From positions 1-47,248 of the forward strand of contig JBKEBE010000024.1 in NCBI GenBank assembly GCA_047973025.1: DNA of 47,248 bases. The letters run 5' to 3'. Below the pieces are notes generated by a model, which saw only the letters and a program-made list of their open reading frames with translations, was not told the origin of the DNA and made no database searches. A program made the position numbers and the translations under genes. Below are positions 22,681 through 31,400 of the stretch, piece by piece; position 1 is the stretch's first letter, and the number at the start of each line of letters is the position of its first letter. The stretch is from UPXZ01 sp047973025. GTDB taxonomy: Bacteria > Bacteroidota > Bacteroidia > Bacteroidales > Paludibacteraceae.

Positions 22681-23061
22681 ATGGCTATAAGAATTGTCGG
22701 AGTAGATTTACCCCAAAACAAAAGAGGGGAAGTTGGATTGACTTATATCTACGGAATAGGTCGCAGCAGTGCACAGAAAATTTTAGAAAAAGCCGGTGTT
22801 GATTTGAACATCAAGGTAAAAGACTGGACTGACGACCAAGCAGCTAAAATCCGCGAAATTATCGGAGCCGAATTTAAGGTTGAAGGTGATTTGCGTTCGG
22901 AGACCCAGCTGAACATCAAGCGATTGATGGATATCGGTTGTTATCGTGGTATCCGCCACCGTATCGGTCTTCCGTTGAGAGGTCAAAGTACTAAAAACAA
23001 CGCGCGTACGCGCAAAGGTAAAAAGAAAACCGTTGCGAACAAGAAAAAAGCAACGAAATAG
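22681..23061 (+). CDS. rpsM: 30S ribosomal protein S13
   Basis: 126 residues. S13 contacts P-site tRNA and L5 across the subunit bridge. MAIRIVGVDLPQNKRGEVGL, LTYIYGIGRSSAQKILEKAG and GCYRGIRHRIGLPLRGQSTK followed by NARTRKGKKKTV identify it. First gene of the alpha part; 31 bp after rpmJ. Confidence 0.98.
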   Translation: MAIRIVGVDLPQNKRGEVGLTYIYGIGRSSAQKILEKAGVDLNIKVKDWTDDQAAKIREIIGAEFKVEGDLRSETQLNIKRLMDIGCYRGIRHRIGLPLRGQSTKNNARTRKGKKKTVANKKKATK

Positions 23062-23108
23062 TAACTAACCATTTGCGAATTTTAGCAAAATAAATCAGAA
23101 TAAATAGT

Positions 23109-23498
23109 ATGGCAAAGAAACCGGTTTCAGCCAAAAAAAGAGTTGTAAAAGTAGATGGAGTAGGGCAGTTGCATGTTCATTCATCTTTCAACAATATCAT
23201 CGTTACACTCGCCAACTCCGAAGGGCAAGTAATCTCTTGGTCATCGGCAGGAAAGATGGGATTTAGAGGCTCCAAGAAAAATACTCCGTATGCCGCTCAA
23301 ATGGCAGCGCAAGATTGCTCGAAAGTAGCTTTCGATTTAGGACTCCGTAAAGTAAAAGCGTATGTAAAAGGTCCGGGAAATGGACGAGAATCAGCTATTC
23401 GCACCGTACACGGTGCCGGAATTGAAGTGATCGAAATTGTTGATGTTACTCCGCTTCCACACAACGGATGCCGTCCCCCAAAACGTAGAAGAGTATAA
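23109..23498 (+). CDS. rpsK: 30S ribosomal protein S11
   Basis: 129 residues. S11 forms the platform of the 30S and lies along the mRNA exit path. GQLHVHSSFNNIIVTLANSE, SSAGKMGFRGSKKNTPYAAQ and DVTPLPHNGCRPPKRRRV are diagnostic. Stop is followed by a 191-bp gap with strong hairpins before rpsD. Confidence 0.98.
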   Translation: MAKKPVSAKKRVVKVDGVGQLHVHSSFNNIIVTLANSEGQVISWSSAGKMGFRGSKKNTPYAAQMAAQDCSKVAFDLGLRKVKAYVKGPGNGRESAIRTVHGAGIEVIEIVDVTPLPHNGCRPPKRRRV

Positions 23499-23521
23499 TT
23501 CTCATTCAAGATTTTCAAATT

Positions 23522-23661
23522 CAGGTTACACAGATAAAGCCAATCCGGTAACCTGTAATTCACAATAATAAATCAACTATTTTTCTACGTAGAATCGGGA
23601 ATTGAATTGCAACTTTACGCCTCTCTGCAATCGCGGCAGAACCTTTCAACGTAGAAATTGA
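23522..23661 (+). promoter_or_regulatory. Structured rpsD leader, candidate ribosomal-protein autoregulatory element
   Basis: The longest gap inside the spc-alpha stretch. CAGGTTAC (23522-23529) pairs exactly with GTAACCTG (23548-23555). Further on TTCTACGTAGAA is self-complementary, and its GTAGAA half recurs in CAACGTAGAAATTG just before the gene, allowing an alternative pairing. S4 represses its own operon through leader RNA in several phyla; an S4 leader of Bacteroidia type is a reasonable but unverified reading. Confidence 0.45.
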
Positions 23662-23689
23662 CTCGAAAAATAAAAATTATAAATAAAAA

Positions 23690-24298
23690 ATGGCAAGATA
23701 TACAGGACCAAAAACAAAAATTGCCCGTAAGTTTGGTGAGCCTATCTTCGGACCGGATAAAGTACTATCAAAGAAAAATTATCCGCCGGGACAACACGGA
23801 AATTCGCGTAGAAGGAAAACTTCCGAATATGGAATTCAATTGCGCGAAAAACAAAAAGCCAAATTTACGTATGGATTGTTAGAAAAACAATTCCGTAGAA
23901 CTTACGAAAAAGCGTTACGAACCAAAGGTATCACGGGGGTTATCTTGATGCAGTTGTTAGAATCCCGTTTAGATAACATTGTTTACCGCTTAGGATTTGC
24001 ACCTACACGCGCCGGTGCGCGTCAGCTTGTAAGTCACCGCCACGTTACGGTTGACGGTAAAGTTGTTAATATCGCGTCGTATCACGTTCGTCCGGGACAA
24101 GTAATTGCAGTCCGCGAAAAAAACAAATCAATGGAAGTGATATTAAATTCCTTAAGCGGATTTAACCACAGCAAATATCCTTGGATAGAATACAACGATG
24201 CAAGCATGTCCGGCGTTTACCTGCACATTCCCGAAAGAGAAGACATACCGGAAAATATCAAAGAACAGTTAATCGTAGAGTTGTACTCCAAAAATTAA
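23690..24298 (+). CDS. rpsD: 30S ribosomal protein S4
   Basis: 202 residues. S4 nucleates 30S assembly and, with S3 and S5, lines the mRNA entry. MARYTGPKTKIARKFGEPIF, NYPPGQHGNSRRRKTSEYGI, LLESRLDNIVYRLGFAPTRA (start of the S4 RNA-binding domain) and the loop SHRHVTVDGKVVNI are typical. No zinc cysteines at the N-terminus. A structured leader precedes it. Confidence 0.98.
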   Translation: MARYTGPKTKIARKFGEPIFGPDKVLSKKNYPPGQHGNSRRRKTSEYGIQLREKQKAKFTYGLLEKQFRRTYEKALRTKGITGVILMQLLESRLDNIVYRLGFAPTRAGARQLVSHRHVTVDGKVVNIASYHVRPGQVIAVREKNKSMEVILNSLSGFNHSKYPWIEYNDASMSGVYLHIPEREDIPENIKEQLIVELYSKN

Positions 24299-24305
24299 TA
24301 AGATT

Positions 24306-25298
24306 ATGGCAATATTGGCATTTCAAAAACCTGAAAAGGTAATCATGTTGGAAGCTGACGATTTTCAAGGCAAATTTGAATTTCGTCCGTTGGAACCGGG
24401 TTACAGTATTACGATAGGTAATGCTCTACGCCGTATTCTTCTTTCATCACTCGAAGGCTTTGCTATCACTTCGATTCGTATTGACGGTATTGATCACGAG
24501 TTTGCTTCCATTCCGGGTGTCCTCGACGATGTTACCAATATTATTCTCAATTTGAAGCAAGTACGCTTCAAACAAATTGTTGAAGAAATTGAGAATGAAA
24601 AAGTAACCATTGCCGTAAAAGGCGCTACAACTTTCAAAGCAGGAGATTTAGGAAAATACTTAACCGGATTTGAAGTTCTTAACCCGGAATTGGTAATTTG
24701 TACAATGGACAAATCAGCCAATTTCAATATGGATGTAACGATAAACAAAGGACGTGGCTATCTCCCCGCCGAAGAAGTTAACACTTCAAATGCTGAAATA
24801 GGAGTAATTCCCATCGACGCTATTTTTACGCCTATCCTCAACGTAAAATACACGAAAGAAAACTTCCGTGTAGAACAAGTTACAGATTACGAGAAGTTAG
24901 TACTTGAAATTCAAACCGATGGATCGATTCATCCGAAAGAAGCGTTAAAAGAGGCGGCAAAAATCTTGATACACCATTTTATGCTTTTCTCCGACGAAAA
25001 AATTTCGTTGGAAGTGCCTGAAGGAGATATCGGAGAAGACTTTGACGAAGAAATACTTCACATGCGTCAACTACTGAAAACAAAATTAACAGATCTGGAG
25101 CTTTCCGTTCGCGCGTTGAATTGCCTTAAAGCTGCCGATGTTACTACATTAGGAGAATTAGTGAGCAATCATCGTCATGACTTACTGAAATTCCGAAATT
25201 TTGGTAAAAAATCGTTGACTGAATTGGAAGAAAAATTAGAAAGTCTAAATCTAAACTTCGGGATGGATGTAAGCAAATACAAATTAGATAAAGAGTAA
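24306..25298 (+). CDS. rpoA: RNA polymerase alpha subunit
   Basis: 330 residues. The N-terminal domain (about 1-230) dimerises to scaffold polymerase: FEFRPLEPGYSITIGNALRR, LSSLEGFAITSIRIDGIDHE. The C-terminal domain (about 255-330) binds DNA and activators: LSVRALNCLKAADVTTLGEL and FRNFGKKSLTELEEKLESL. 7 bp after rpsD and 7 bp before rplQ. Confidence 0.98.
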   Translation: MAILAFQKPEKVIMLEADDFQGKFEFRPLEPGYSITIGNALRRILLSSLEGFAITSIRIDGIDHEFASIPGVLDDVTNIILNLKQVRFKQIVEEIENEKVTIAVKGATTFKAGDLGKYLTGFEVLNPELVICTMDKSANFNMDVTINKGRGYLPAEEVNTSNAEIGVIPIDAIFTPILNVKYTKENFRVEQVTDYEKLVLEIQTDGSIHPKEALKEAAKILIHHFMLFSDEKISLEVPEGDIGEDFDEEILHMRQLLKTKLTDLELSVRALNCLKAADVTTLGELVSNHRHDLLKFRNFGKKSLTELEEKLESLNLNFGMDVSKYKLDKE

Positions 25299-25305
25299 CA
25301 TTACA

Positions 25306-25905
25306 ATGAGACATAATAAAAAATTCAATCATTTAGGACGTACAGCTTCGCATAGAAAAGCCATGTTGGCAAATATGAGTATTTCGCTTATTCGTCATAA
25401 AAGAATAGCTACCACACTCGCTAAAGCTAAAGCACTGCGTGTATATGTAGAACCGCTCTTGACCAAAGCAAAAAACGACACCACCCATTCACGTCGTATT
25501 GTATTTAGTTATTTGCAAAACAAAGAAGCGGTTGCCGAGCTTTTCCGTGATATTGCCGTGAAGATTGCCGACCGTCCCGGAGGATATACACGTATTCTTC
25601 GCACCGGCTTCCGCATGGGAGATAACGCAGAGATGTGTATCATCGAACTTGTAGATTATAACGAAAATATGCTACAAGATAAAGCTACTAAGAAAGCGAC
25701 ACGTACACGTCGTTCTTCCAAGAAAGCGGTAGAAACGGCAGACGAAGAGAAGAAAGTTTCCAAATCGCCAAAATCCGAAAAAGTAGAAACGAAAAAAGAG
25801 GAAGCTAAGGTAGAAGAAAAAAAGATAGAAGAACAGCCGACCGAAGAACCGGTTGCTGAGATCGAAAGCAACGAGGAAGCACCTACAGAAGAAAAAGTAG
25901 ATTAA
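25306..25905 (+). CDS. rplQ: 50S ribosomal protein L17 with long charged C-terminal tail
   Basis: 199 residues. The L17 core (about 1-122) has MRHNKKFNHLGRTASHRKAM, RIATTLAKAKALRVYVEPLL and GGYTRILRTGFRMGDNAEMC. After NENM comes a tail of about 75 residues, first basic (KKATRTRRSSKK) then Lys/Glu/Pro/Val-rich, ending EEKVD. The tail has no fold-type pattern and is probably disordered; similar tails of differing length occur in this phylum. Last gene of the superoperon. Confidence 0.97.
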   Translation: MRHNKKFNHLGRTASHRKAMLANMSISLIRHKRIATTLAKAKALRVYVEPLLTKAKNDTTHSRRIVFSYLQNKEAVAELFRDIAVKIADRPGGYTRILRTGFRMGDNAEMCIIELVDYNENMLQDKATKKATRTRRSSKKAVETADEEKKVSKSPKSEKVETKKEEAKVEEKKIEEQPTEEPVAEIESNEEAPTEEKVD

Positions 25906-25948
25906 ATATAGTCGCTTTCATTCGTAGGATGCTTACTACGTATCAAAT

Positions 25949-25990
25949 AAAAGATTAACAGAACTTATTTTGTTGATCTTTTTTTGTTTT
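25949..25990 (+). terminator. Terminator of the ribosomal superoperon
   Basis: AAAAGATTAACA (25949-25960) pairs with TGTTGATCTTTT (25971-25982) with one G.T pair and runs into a T-rich tract to about 25990. Confidence 0.8.
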
Positions 25991-26099
25991 TGCTACACTA
26001 GTTTAATGTAATTGTTAGTGTCAAAAAGATGTTTTATGGTTTGAAAATCTTCCAAAAATTCTGTAAAACGACAAATTTAGTAAAAAAAAGTTCAATTTG

Positions 26100-26131
26100 T
26101 TGTGATAAATAAAATAAAAAGATTATTTTTG
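26100..26131 (+). promoter_or_regulatory. Promoter of glnN
   Basis: TTG (26100-26102), 21 bp, TATTTTTG (26124-26131), matching the Bacteroidota promoter with slightly long spacing. The leader to the ATG at 26196 is about 58 nt. The rest of the 290-bp gap after rplQ holds only the terminator. Confidence 0.6.
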
Positions 26132-26195
26132 CATCGTTCAATCAATCTCGATACAAAGTCGTAGAAAATTATCAAAACATTAAATACAGAAAATT

Positions 26196-28391
26196 ATGTC
26201 AACATTAAGATTCAAAGCAGTAGAAGAAGCTTCAAAAAGACTTCCCGTTGAAGTTACAATGCCGGCAAAACAACCTTCTGATTATTATGGAAAGTATGTT
26301 TTTAACCGTAAGCAAATGGCAAGGTTTCTTTCAAAAGAAACCATGAAAGTGGTAACGGATGCCATTGACGAGAACAAGACTCTTCCGCGTGAAATTGCGG
26401 ATCACGTAGCCGCCGGAATGAAAATGTGGGCGATGGAAATGGGAGCAACCCATTATACACACTGGTTTCAGCCGTTGACAGACGGTACCGCCGAGAAACA
26501 CGATTCATTTATTGATTATGAAGATGCTCCGGGCGGAGATATTATCGAGAAATTTTCCGGTAAGTTGCTGGCTCAGCAAGAACCGGACGCGTCCAGTTTT
26601 CCAAGCGGCGGGATTCGGAATACGTTTGAAGCACGTGGTTATACGGCATGGGATCCTTCTTCTCCGGCATTTATAGTTGACGATACCCTTTGTATTCCAA
26701 CCGTATTTATTTCTTACACCGGCGAAGCGCTCGACTACAAAACTCCCTTGTTAAAAGCACTCGCGGCTGTTGACCATGCCGCGGTAGATGTTTGCAAACT
26801 CTTTGATTCGAAAGTAAAAAAAGTATTTTCATACCTTGGATGGGAACAAGAGTACTTTCTGGTTGACCAAGCATTGTACGAAGCCCGTCCGGATTTAAAT
26901 TTAACAGGTCGCACGTTAATGGGGCACGAAAGCGCAAAAAATCAACAGTTGGAAGACCACTATTTTGGATCAATACCACCGCGTGTAGCCGCTTTCATGA
27001 AAGACGTAGAAGCGGAAGCGTACAAATACGGTATTCCTTTGAAGACACGCCACAACGAAGTAGCCCCCAATCAATTTGAGCTCGCCCCTATTTTCGGAGA
27101 AACAAACTTAGCGGTTGACCAAAATTTATTAGTCATGTCCATTATGTACAAACTTGCACCAAAACACCATTTCAAAGTGCTGATGCACGAAAAACCCTTT
27201 GCCGGTATTAACGGGTCAGGAAAACATAATAACTGGTCGCTTGGAACAGATACCGGAGTAGGACTTTTTACACCGGGCAAGACAGCTAATGAAAACCTGC
27301 AATTCATTACTTTCGTGGTAAATACGCTTATGGCGGTTTATAAGCACAACGCTTTGCTCAAAGCTTCCATTATGAGCGCGCAGAACGCGCACCGATTAGG
27401 AGCCAACGAAGCACCGCCGGCAATCATATCCGTGTTCTTGGGGTCACAGATTTCAGCTGTGCTGGATAAAATCGAATCAAGTTCCGAAGACGACGACATT
27501 ACCGTTGACGAATTGCAGATGATGAAATTAGGCGTTTCTCATATCCCCGAAGTGCTTGTTGATAATACCGACCGCAACCGTACTTCGCCGTTCGCGTTTA
27601 CGGGAAACAGGTTTGAATTTCGCGCCGTAGGCTCATCCGCCAACTGTGCGTCGTCTATGACAGCGCTTAACGCTGCTATGGCGGCCCAGTTGATAGACTT
27701 CAAAAAAGAAATCGACCGGAAAATGAAAGCCGGAATGAAAAAAGATCAGGCTATTTACGACACCATCCGTTTGTATATCAAGGAATGTAAAGTAATCCGC
27801 TTCGATGGAAACGGATATAGCGATGAGTGGAAGAAAGAAGCCGAAAAACGTGGACTTGATTGCGAAACGAGTGTTCCGGTTATTTACGATGCTAACATTT
27901 CCAAAGAATCTGTTGAACTGTTTACCACGACAGGTGTTCTAAACGAAAGAGAATTACATGCACGGAACGAAGTAAAATGGGAAACTTATACGAAAAAGAT
28001 TCAAATTGAAGCGCGAGTTTTAGGCGATCTTTCGATTAACCACATCATTCCCGTTGCTACCCAATATCAAAGCGTATTGCTGGATAATGTTTACAAACTG
28101 CGCGGAGTTTTCGACGAAAAACAAGCGGAAGAATTGAACAAAGACGATGTCGCTCTAATCGTGGAAATTGCCAAACACATAACCGGCATCAAAACCAACG
28201 CAGATGCTATGGTGGAAGCTCGTAAAATAGCAAATAAAATAGAACACGAACGCGAAAAAGCACTTGCGTATCACGACAAAGTAGAACCCTATTTATCGGT
28301 TATCCGTTACCACATAGATAAACTCGAACTCATTGTCGATAATCAAATGTGGCCCCTTCCAAAATACAGGGAATTGTTATTTATTAGTTAG
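26196..28391 (+). CDS. glnN: Glutamine synthetase type III
   Basis: 731 residues, the large dodecameric GSIII typical of Bacteroidetes. It makes glutamine from glutamate, ammonia and ATP in the cytoplasm. N-terminal part with MATHYTHWFQPLT-type sequence (ATHYTHWFQPLTDGTAEKHD), FPSGGIRNTFEARGYTAWDP, the catalytic EVAPNQFELAPIF and NGSGKHNNWSLGTDTGVGLF, then NRTSPFAFTGNRFEFRAVGS. Own promoter upstream and a hairpin before gltB, suggesting an operon with partial read-through to glutamate synthase. Confidence 0.98.
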   Translation: MSTLRFKAVEEASKRLPVEVTMPAKQPSDYYGKYVFNRKQMARFLSKETMKVVTDAIDENKTLPREIADHVAAGMKMWAMEMGATHYTHWFQPLTDGTAEKHDSFIDYEDAPGGDIIEKFSGKLLAQQEPDASSFPSGGIRNTFEARGYTAWDPSSPAFIVDDTLCIPTVFISYTGEALDYKTPLLKALAAVDHAAVDVCKLFDSKVKKVFSYLGWEQEYFLVDQALYEARPDLNLTGRTLMGHESAKNQQLEDHYFGSIPPRVAAFMKDVEAEAYKYGIPLKTRHNEVAPNQFELAPIFGETNLAVDQNLLVMSIMYKLAPKHHFKVLMHEKPFAGINGSGKHNNWSLGTDTGVGLFTPGKTANENLQFITFVVNTLMAVYKHNALLKASIMSAQNAHRLGANEAPPAIISVFLGSQISAVLDKIESSSEDDDITVDELQMMKLGVSHIPEVLVDNTDRNRTSPFAFTGNRFEFRAVGSSANCASSMTALNAAMAAQLIDFKKEIDRKMKAGMKKDQAIYDTIRLYIKECKVIRFDGNGYSDEWKKEAEKRGLDCETSVPVIYDANISKESVELFTTTGVLNERELHARNEVKWETYTKKIQIEARVLGDLSINHIIPVATQYQSVLLDNVYKLRGVFDEKQAEELNKDDVALIVEIAKHITGIKTNADAMVEARKIANKIEHEREKALAYHDKVEPYLSVIRYHIDKLELIVDNQMWPLPKYRELLFIS

Positions 28392-28425
28392 AAAAAACGC
28401 TTTATCGAATAAATTTAATCAATGG

Positions 28426-28465
28426 CATACTCTGGACTTTCCGCTTGCGGTTAGTTCAGGGTATG
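28426..28465 (+). promoter_or_regulatory. Hairpin between glnN and gltB
   Basis: CATACTCTGGACT (28426-28438) pairs with AGTTCAGGGTATG (28453-28465) through 11 Watson-Crick and two wobble pairs. It sits 17 bp before the gltB ATG, with no T-run, so attenuation, RNA processing or control of gltB translation are all possible. Confidence 0.55.
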
Positions 28466-28481
28466 TTTAGAATAAAACAAT

Positions 28482-31400
28482 ATGTCAAAAGACAATCCCT
28501 TCCAGCGACTTCACGATTATGAAAGCCGGTCGCTTTATTCTTTTCAAAATGAGCATGACGCTTGCGGTGTAGGTTTGGTCGTTACACTTAACGACCAAAA
28601 AACGCACCAAATCGTAGAAACAGGGCTTCAGGTGCTCGAAAATATGGTACATCGAGGAGCCGAGAGTGCCGACAACAAAACCGGAGACGGTGCCGGAATA
28701 CTCGTTTCTATTCCACACGAATTTATCCTTTTACAAGGTATTCCTGTCCCATCCAAAGGTAAATACGGAACAGGTCTTGTCTTTTTACCCAAAGATGAAG
28801 AAAAAAACAAAATCTGCTTAAAGATTATCCAAAAAAAAATTGAAGCGGAAGGACTTCAATTACTTGCCACGAGAGACGTACCCGTAAATAGCGATTGTCT
28901 CGGAGAAATTTCAAGTTCCAACGAACCGGACATCAAGCAATTGTTCGTTACTGGCGGAGTGCTTCCGCAAGATGAGCTGGAGCGAAGCCTGTACATCGTA
29001 CGCAAAAAAATTGAAAAGGAAATTTCGACCACAGAATTCGCCGGCGATCGTTCATTTTACATCGTAACGCTTTCCACCAAGCAGATGGTTTACAAAGGGA
29101 TGCTCACTTCGCTACAATTGCGGGAGTATTATCCAGATTTAACTCATCCCAATTTTACGAGCCGTATTGCCTTGGTGCATTCCCGATTCAGCACTAATAC
29201 TTTCCCTACATGGGATTTAGCTCAGCCATTCCGTATGATTGGTCACAACGGCGAAATAAATACCATACGTGGCAATCGTCAATGGATGGAAAGCCGTGAA
29301 AGCGTTCTAAAATCCGATTTACTTGGAGAGATGAAAGAATTTTTCCCGATTGTTCAACCCAAGATGAGCGACAGCGCATCACTTGATAACGTACTCGAAT
29401 TTTTGGTTATGTCCGGTAAATCACTACCACACGCCATGGCAATGCTGGTACCTGAAAGTTTCAACGATAAAAATCCGATTTCAGACAATGTGAAAGCATT
29501 TTACGAGTATCACAGCATGTTGATGGAACCTTGGGACGGTCCAGCCGCACTACTGTTCAGCGATGGACAATATACCGGCGGAATGCTCGACAGAAACGGA
29601 CTTCGTCCTGCCCGCTATCTCATAACCAACGATGATGTGATGATTATCGCGTCTGAGACGGGTACTTCAGAAATCGAACCAACCAATATAAAAGCCAAAG
29701 GCAGACTGAAACCGGGAAAAATGATTTTGATAGACAGCCGGAGCGGTCAGATTTTTTACGACAAAGAGTTGAAAGAAGGATTGGCAAAAACATTCCCATA
29801 TCGCGACTGGCTCAACAAAAACTGTGTTACCTTGGAAGAAATTTCTTCCGGAAGAAGTGTCGATAATGACATAGCGGATTATCACAGGCTTTTGACTGTA
29901 TTTGGCTACACGCGGGAAGACTTGGAGCGACTCATTATCCCGATGGCAAACGAAGGAAAAGAACCTATCTCATCCATGGGAAACGATACGACGCTTGCCG
30001 CGCTTTCGAACAAACCACATCGGTTGTTTGATTATTTCCGCCAGCAATTTGCGCAAGTAACCAATCCGCCTATCGATCCCATTCGTGAAGAATTGGTCAT
30101 GTCGCTGACCGGATATCTGGGAGCGGTACATCAAAACTTATTGGAAAATGTGCCGGAACTCTCTAAAATTGTGAAAATTAAAAGTCCGATTCTAACGAAT
30201 ACCGAATTTGATATTTTGATGAATCTGCGCTACAAAGGATTTTCCACAGCCGTTTTACCCATACTTTTCGACCCTAAAGCCGGATCAAAAGGACTAACGG
30301 CAGCCATTCAAGAACTTTGTGTTTCGGTTGAAAAAGCCGTTGACGAAGGGAAAAACTACATCGTATTGAGTGATCGTGGTGTGGACGAAAATCACGCGCC
30401 GATTCCTTCGTTGCTGGCGGTTTCAGCCGTACACTTATATTTGATTGAGAAAAGAAAACGAATGCAGATAGACATCGTTGTCGAAAGTGCCGAACCACGT
30501 GAAGTAATGCACTTCGCGCTGATGTTTGGATTCGGAGCTAACGCGATAAATCCCTATATGGCTTTCGCTATTCTAAACCGGAAGGTAAAAGAAGGCGAAA
30601 TCAGGCTCGACTTCGCTACCGCCAAAAAGAATTACGTTAAATCCATCAACAAAGGCTTACTCAAAGTACTTTCCAAGATGGGAAATTCCACGTTGCGAAG
30701 CTATCGCGGAGCGCATATTTTCGAAGCAATCGGTATTTCGTCAAGCGTTCTCAATCAATATTTCACGGGTATTTCTTCAAAGATTGAAGGAATAGATTTG
30801 GACGATATTGCCAACGAAGCACTAATTCCTTATGCTAAAGCCTTTGAAGCAGAATTAGATGATGATGATTTACTCCCGAATTTGGGAATGTACGCCTATC
30901 GGAATGATGGCGAATACCACGCGTGGAATCCCGAAACGGTAGCCCGTCTGCAAATCGCCACGCGTACTAAAAATTATCCGATGTTCAAGGAATACACCCA
31001 TTTCGTGGACAACAAACCATATCCGGCTTTCATTCGAGATTTGCTCGATTACAAGAGAAACCCGATCGACATTTCCGAAGTGGAGCCGGTTGAAAATATC
31101 ATGAAGCGGTTCTGTACCGGAGCCATGTCATACGGATCTATCAGCAAAGAAGCACACGAAGCTTTGGGGATAGCGATGAATATTTTAGGCGGAAGAAGCA
31201 ATACCGGTGAAGGTGGTGAAGACCCCGCGCGTTTCAAACCGAGCGAAGACGGACTTTTACGTCGAAGCGCCATCAAGCAGGTAGCTTCCGGACGTTTTGG
31301 GGTAACTGCAGAATATCTTGTGAATGCGGACGAACTACAAATTAAAATAGCACAGGGAGCTAAACCGGGCGAAGGCGGACAATTGCCCGGATACAAAGTA

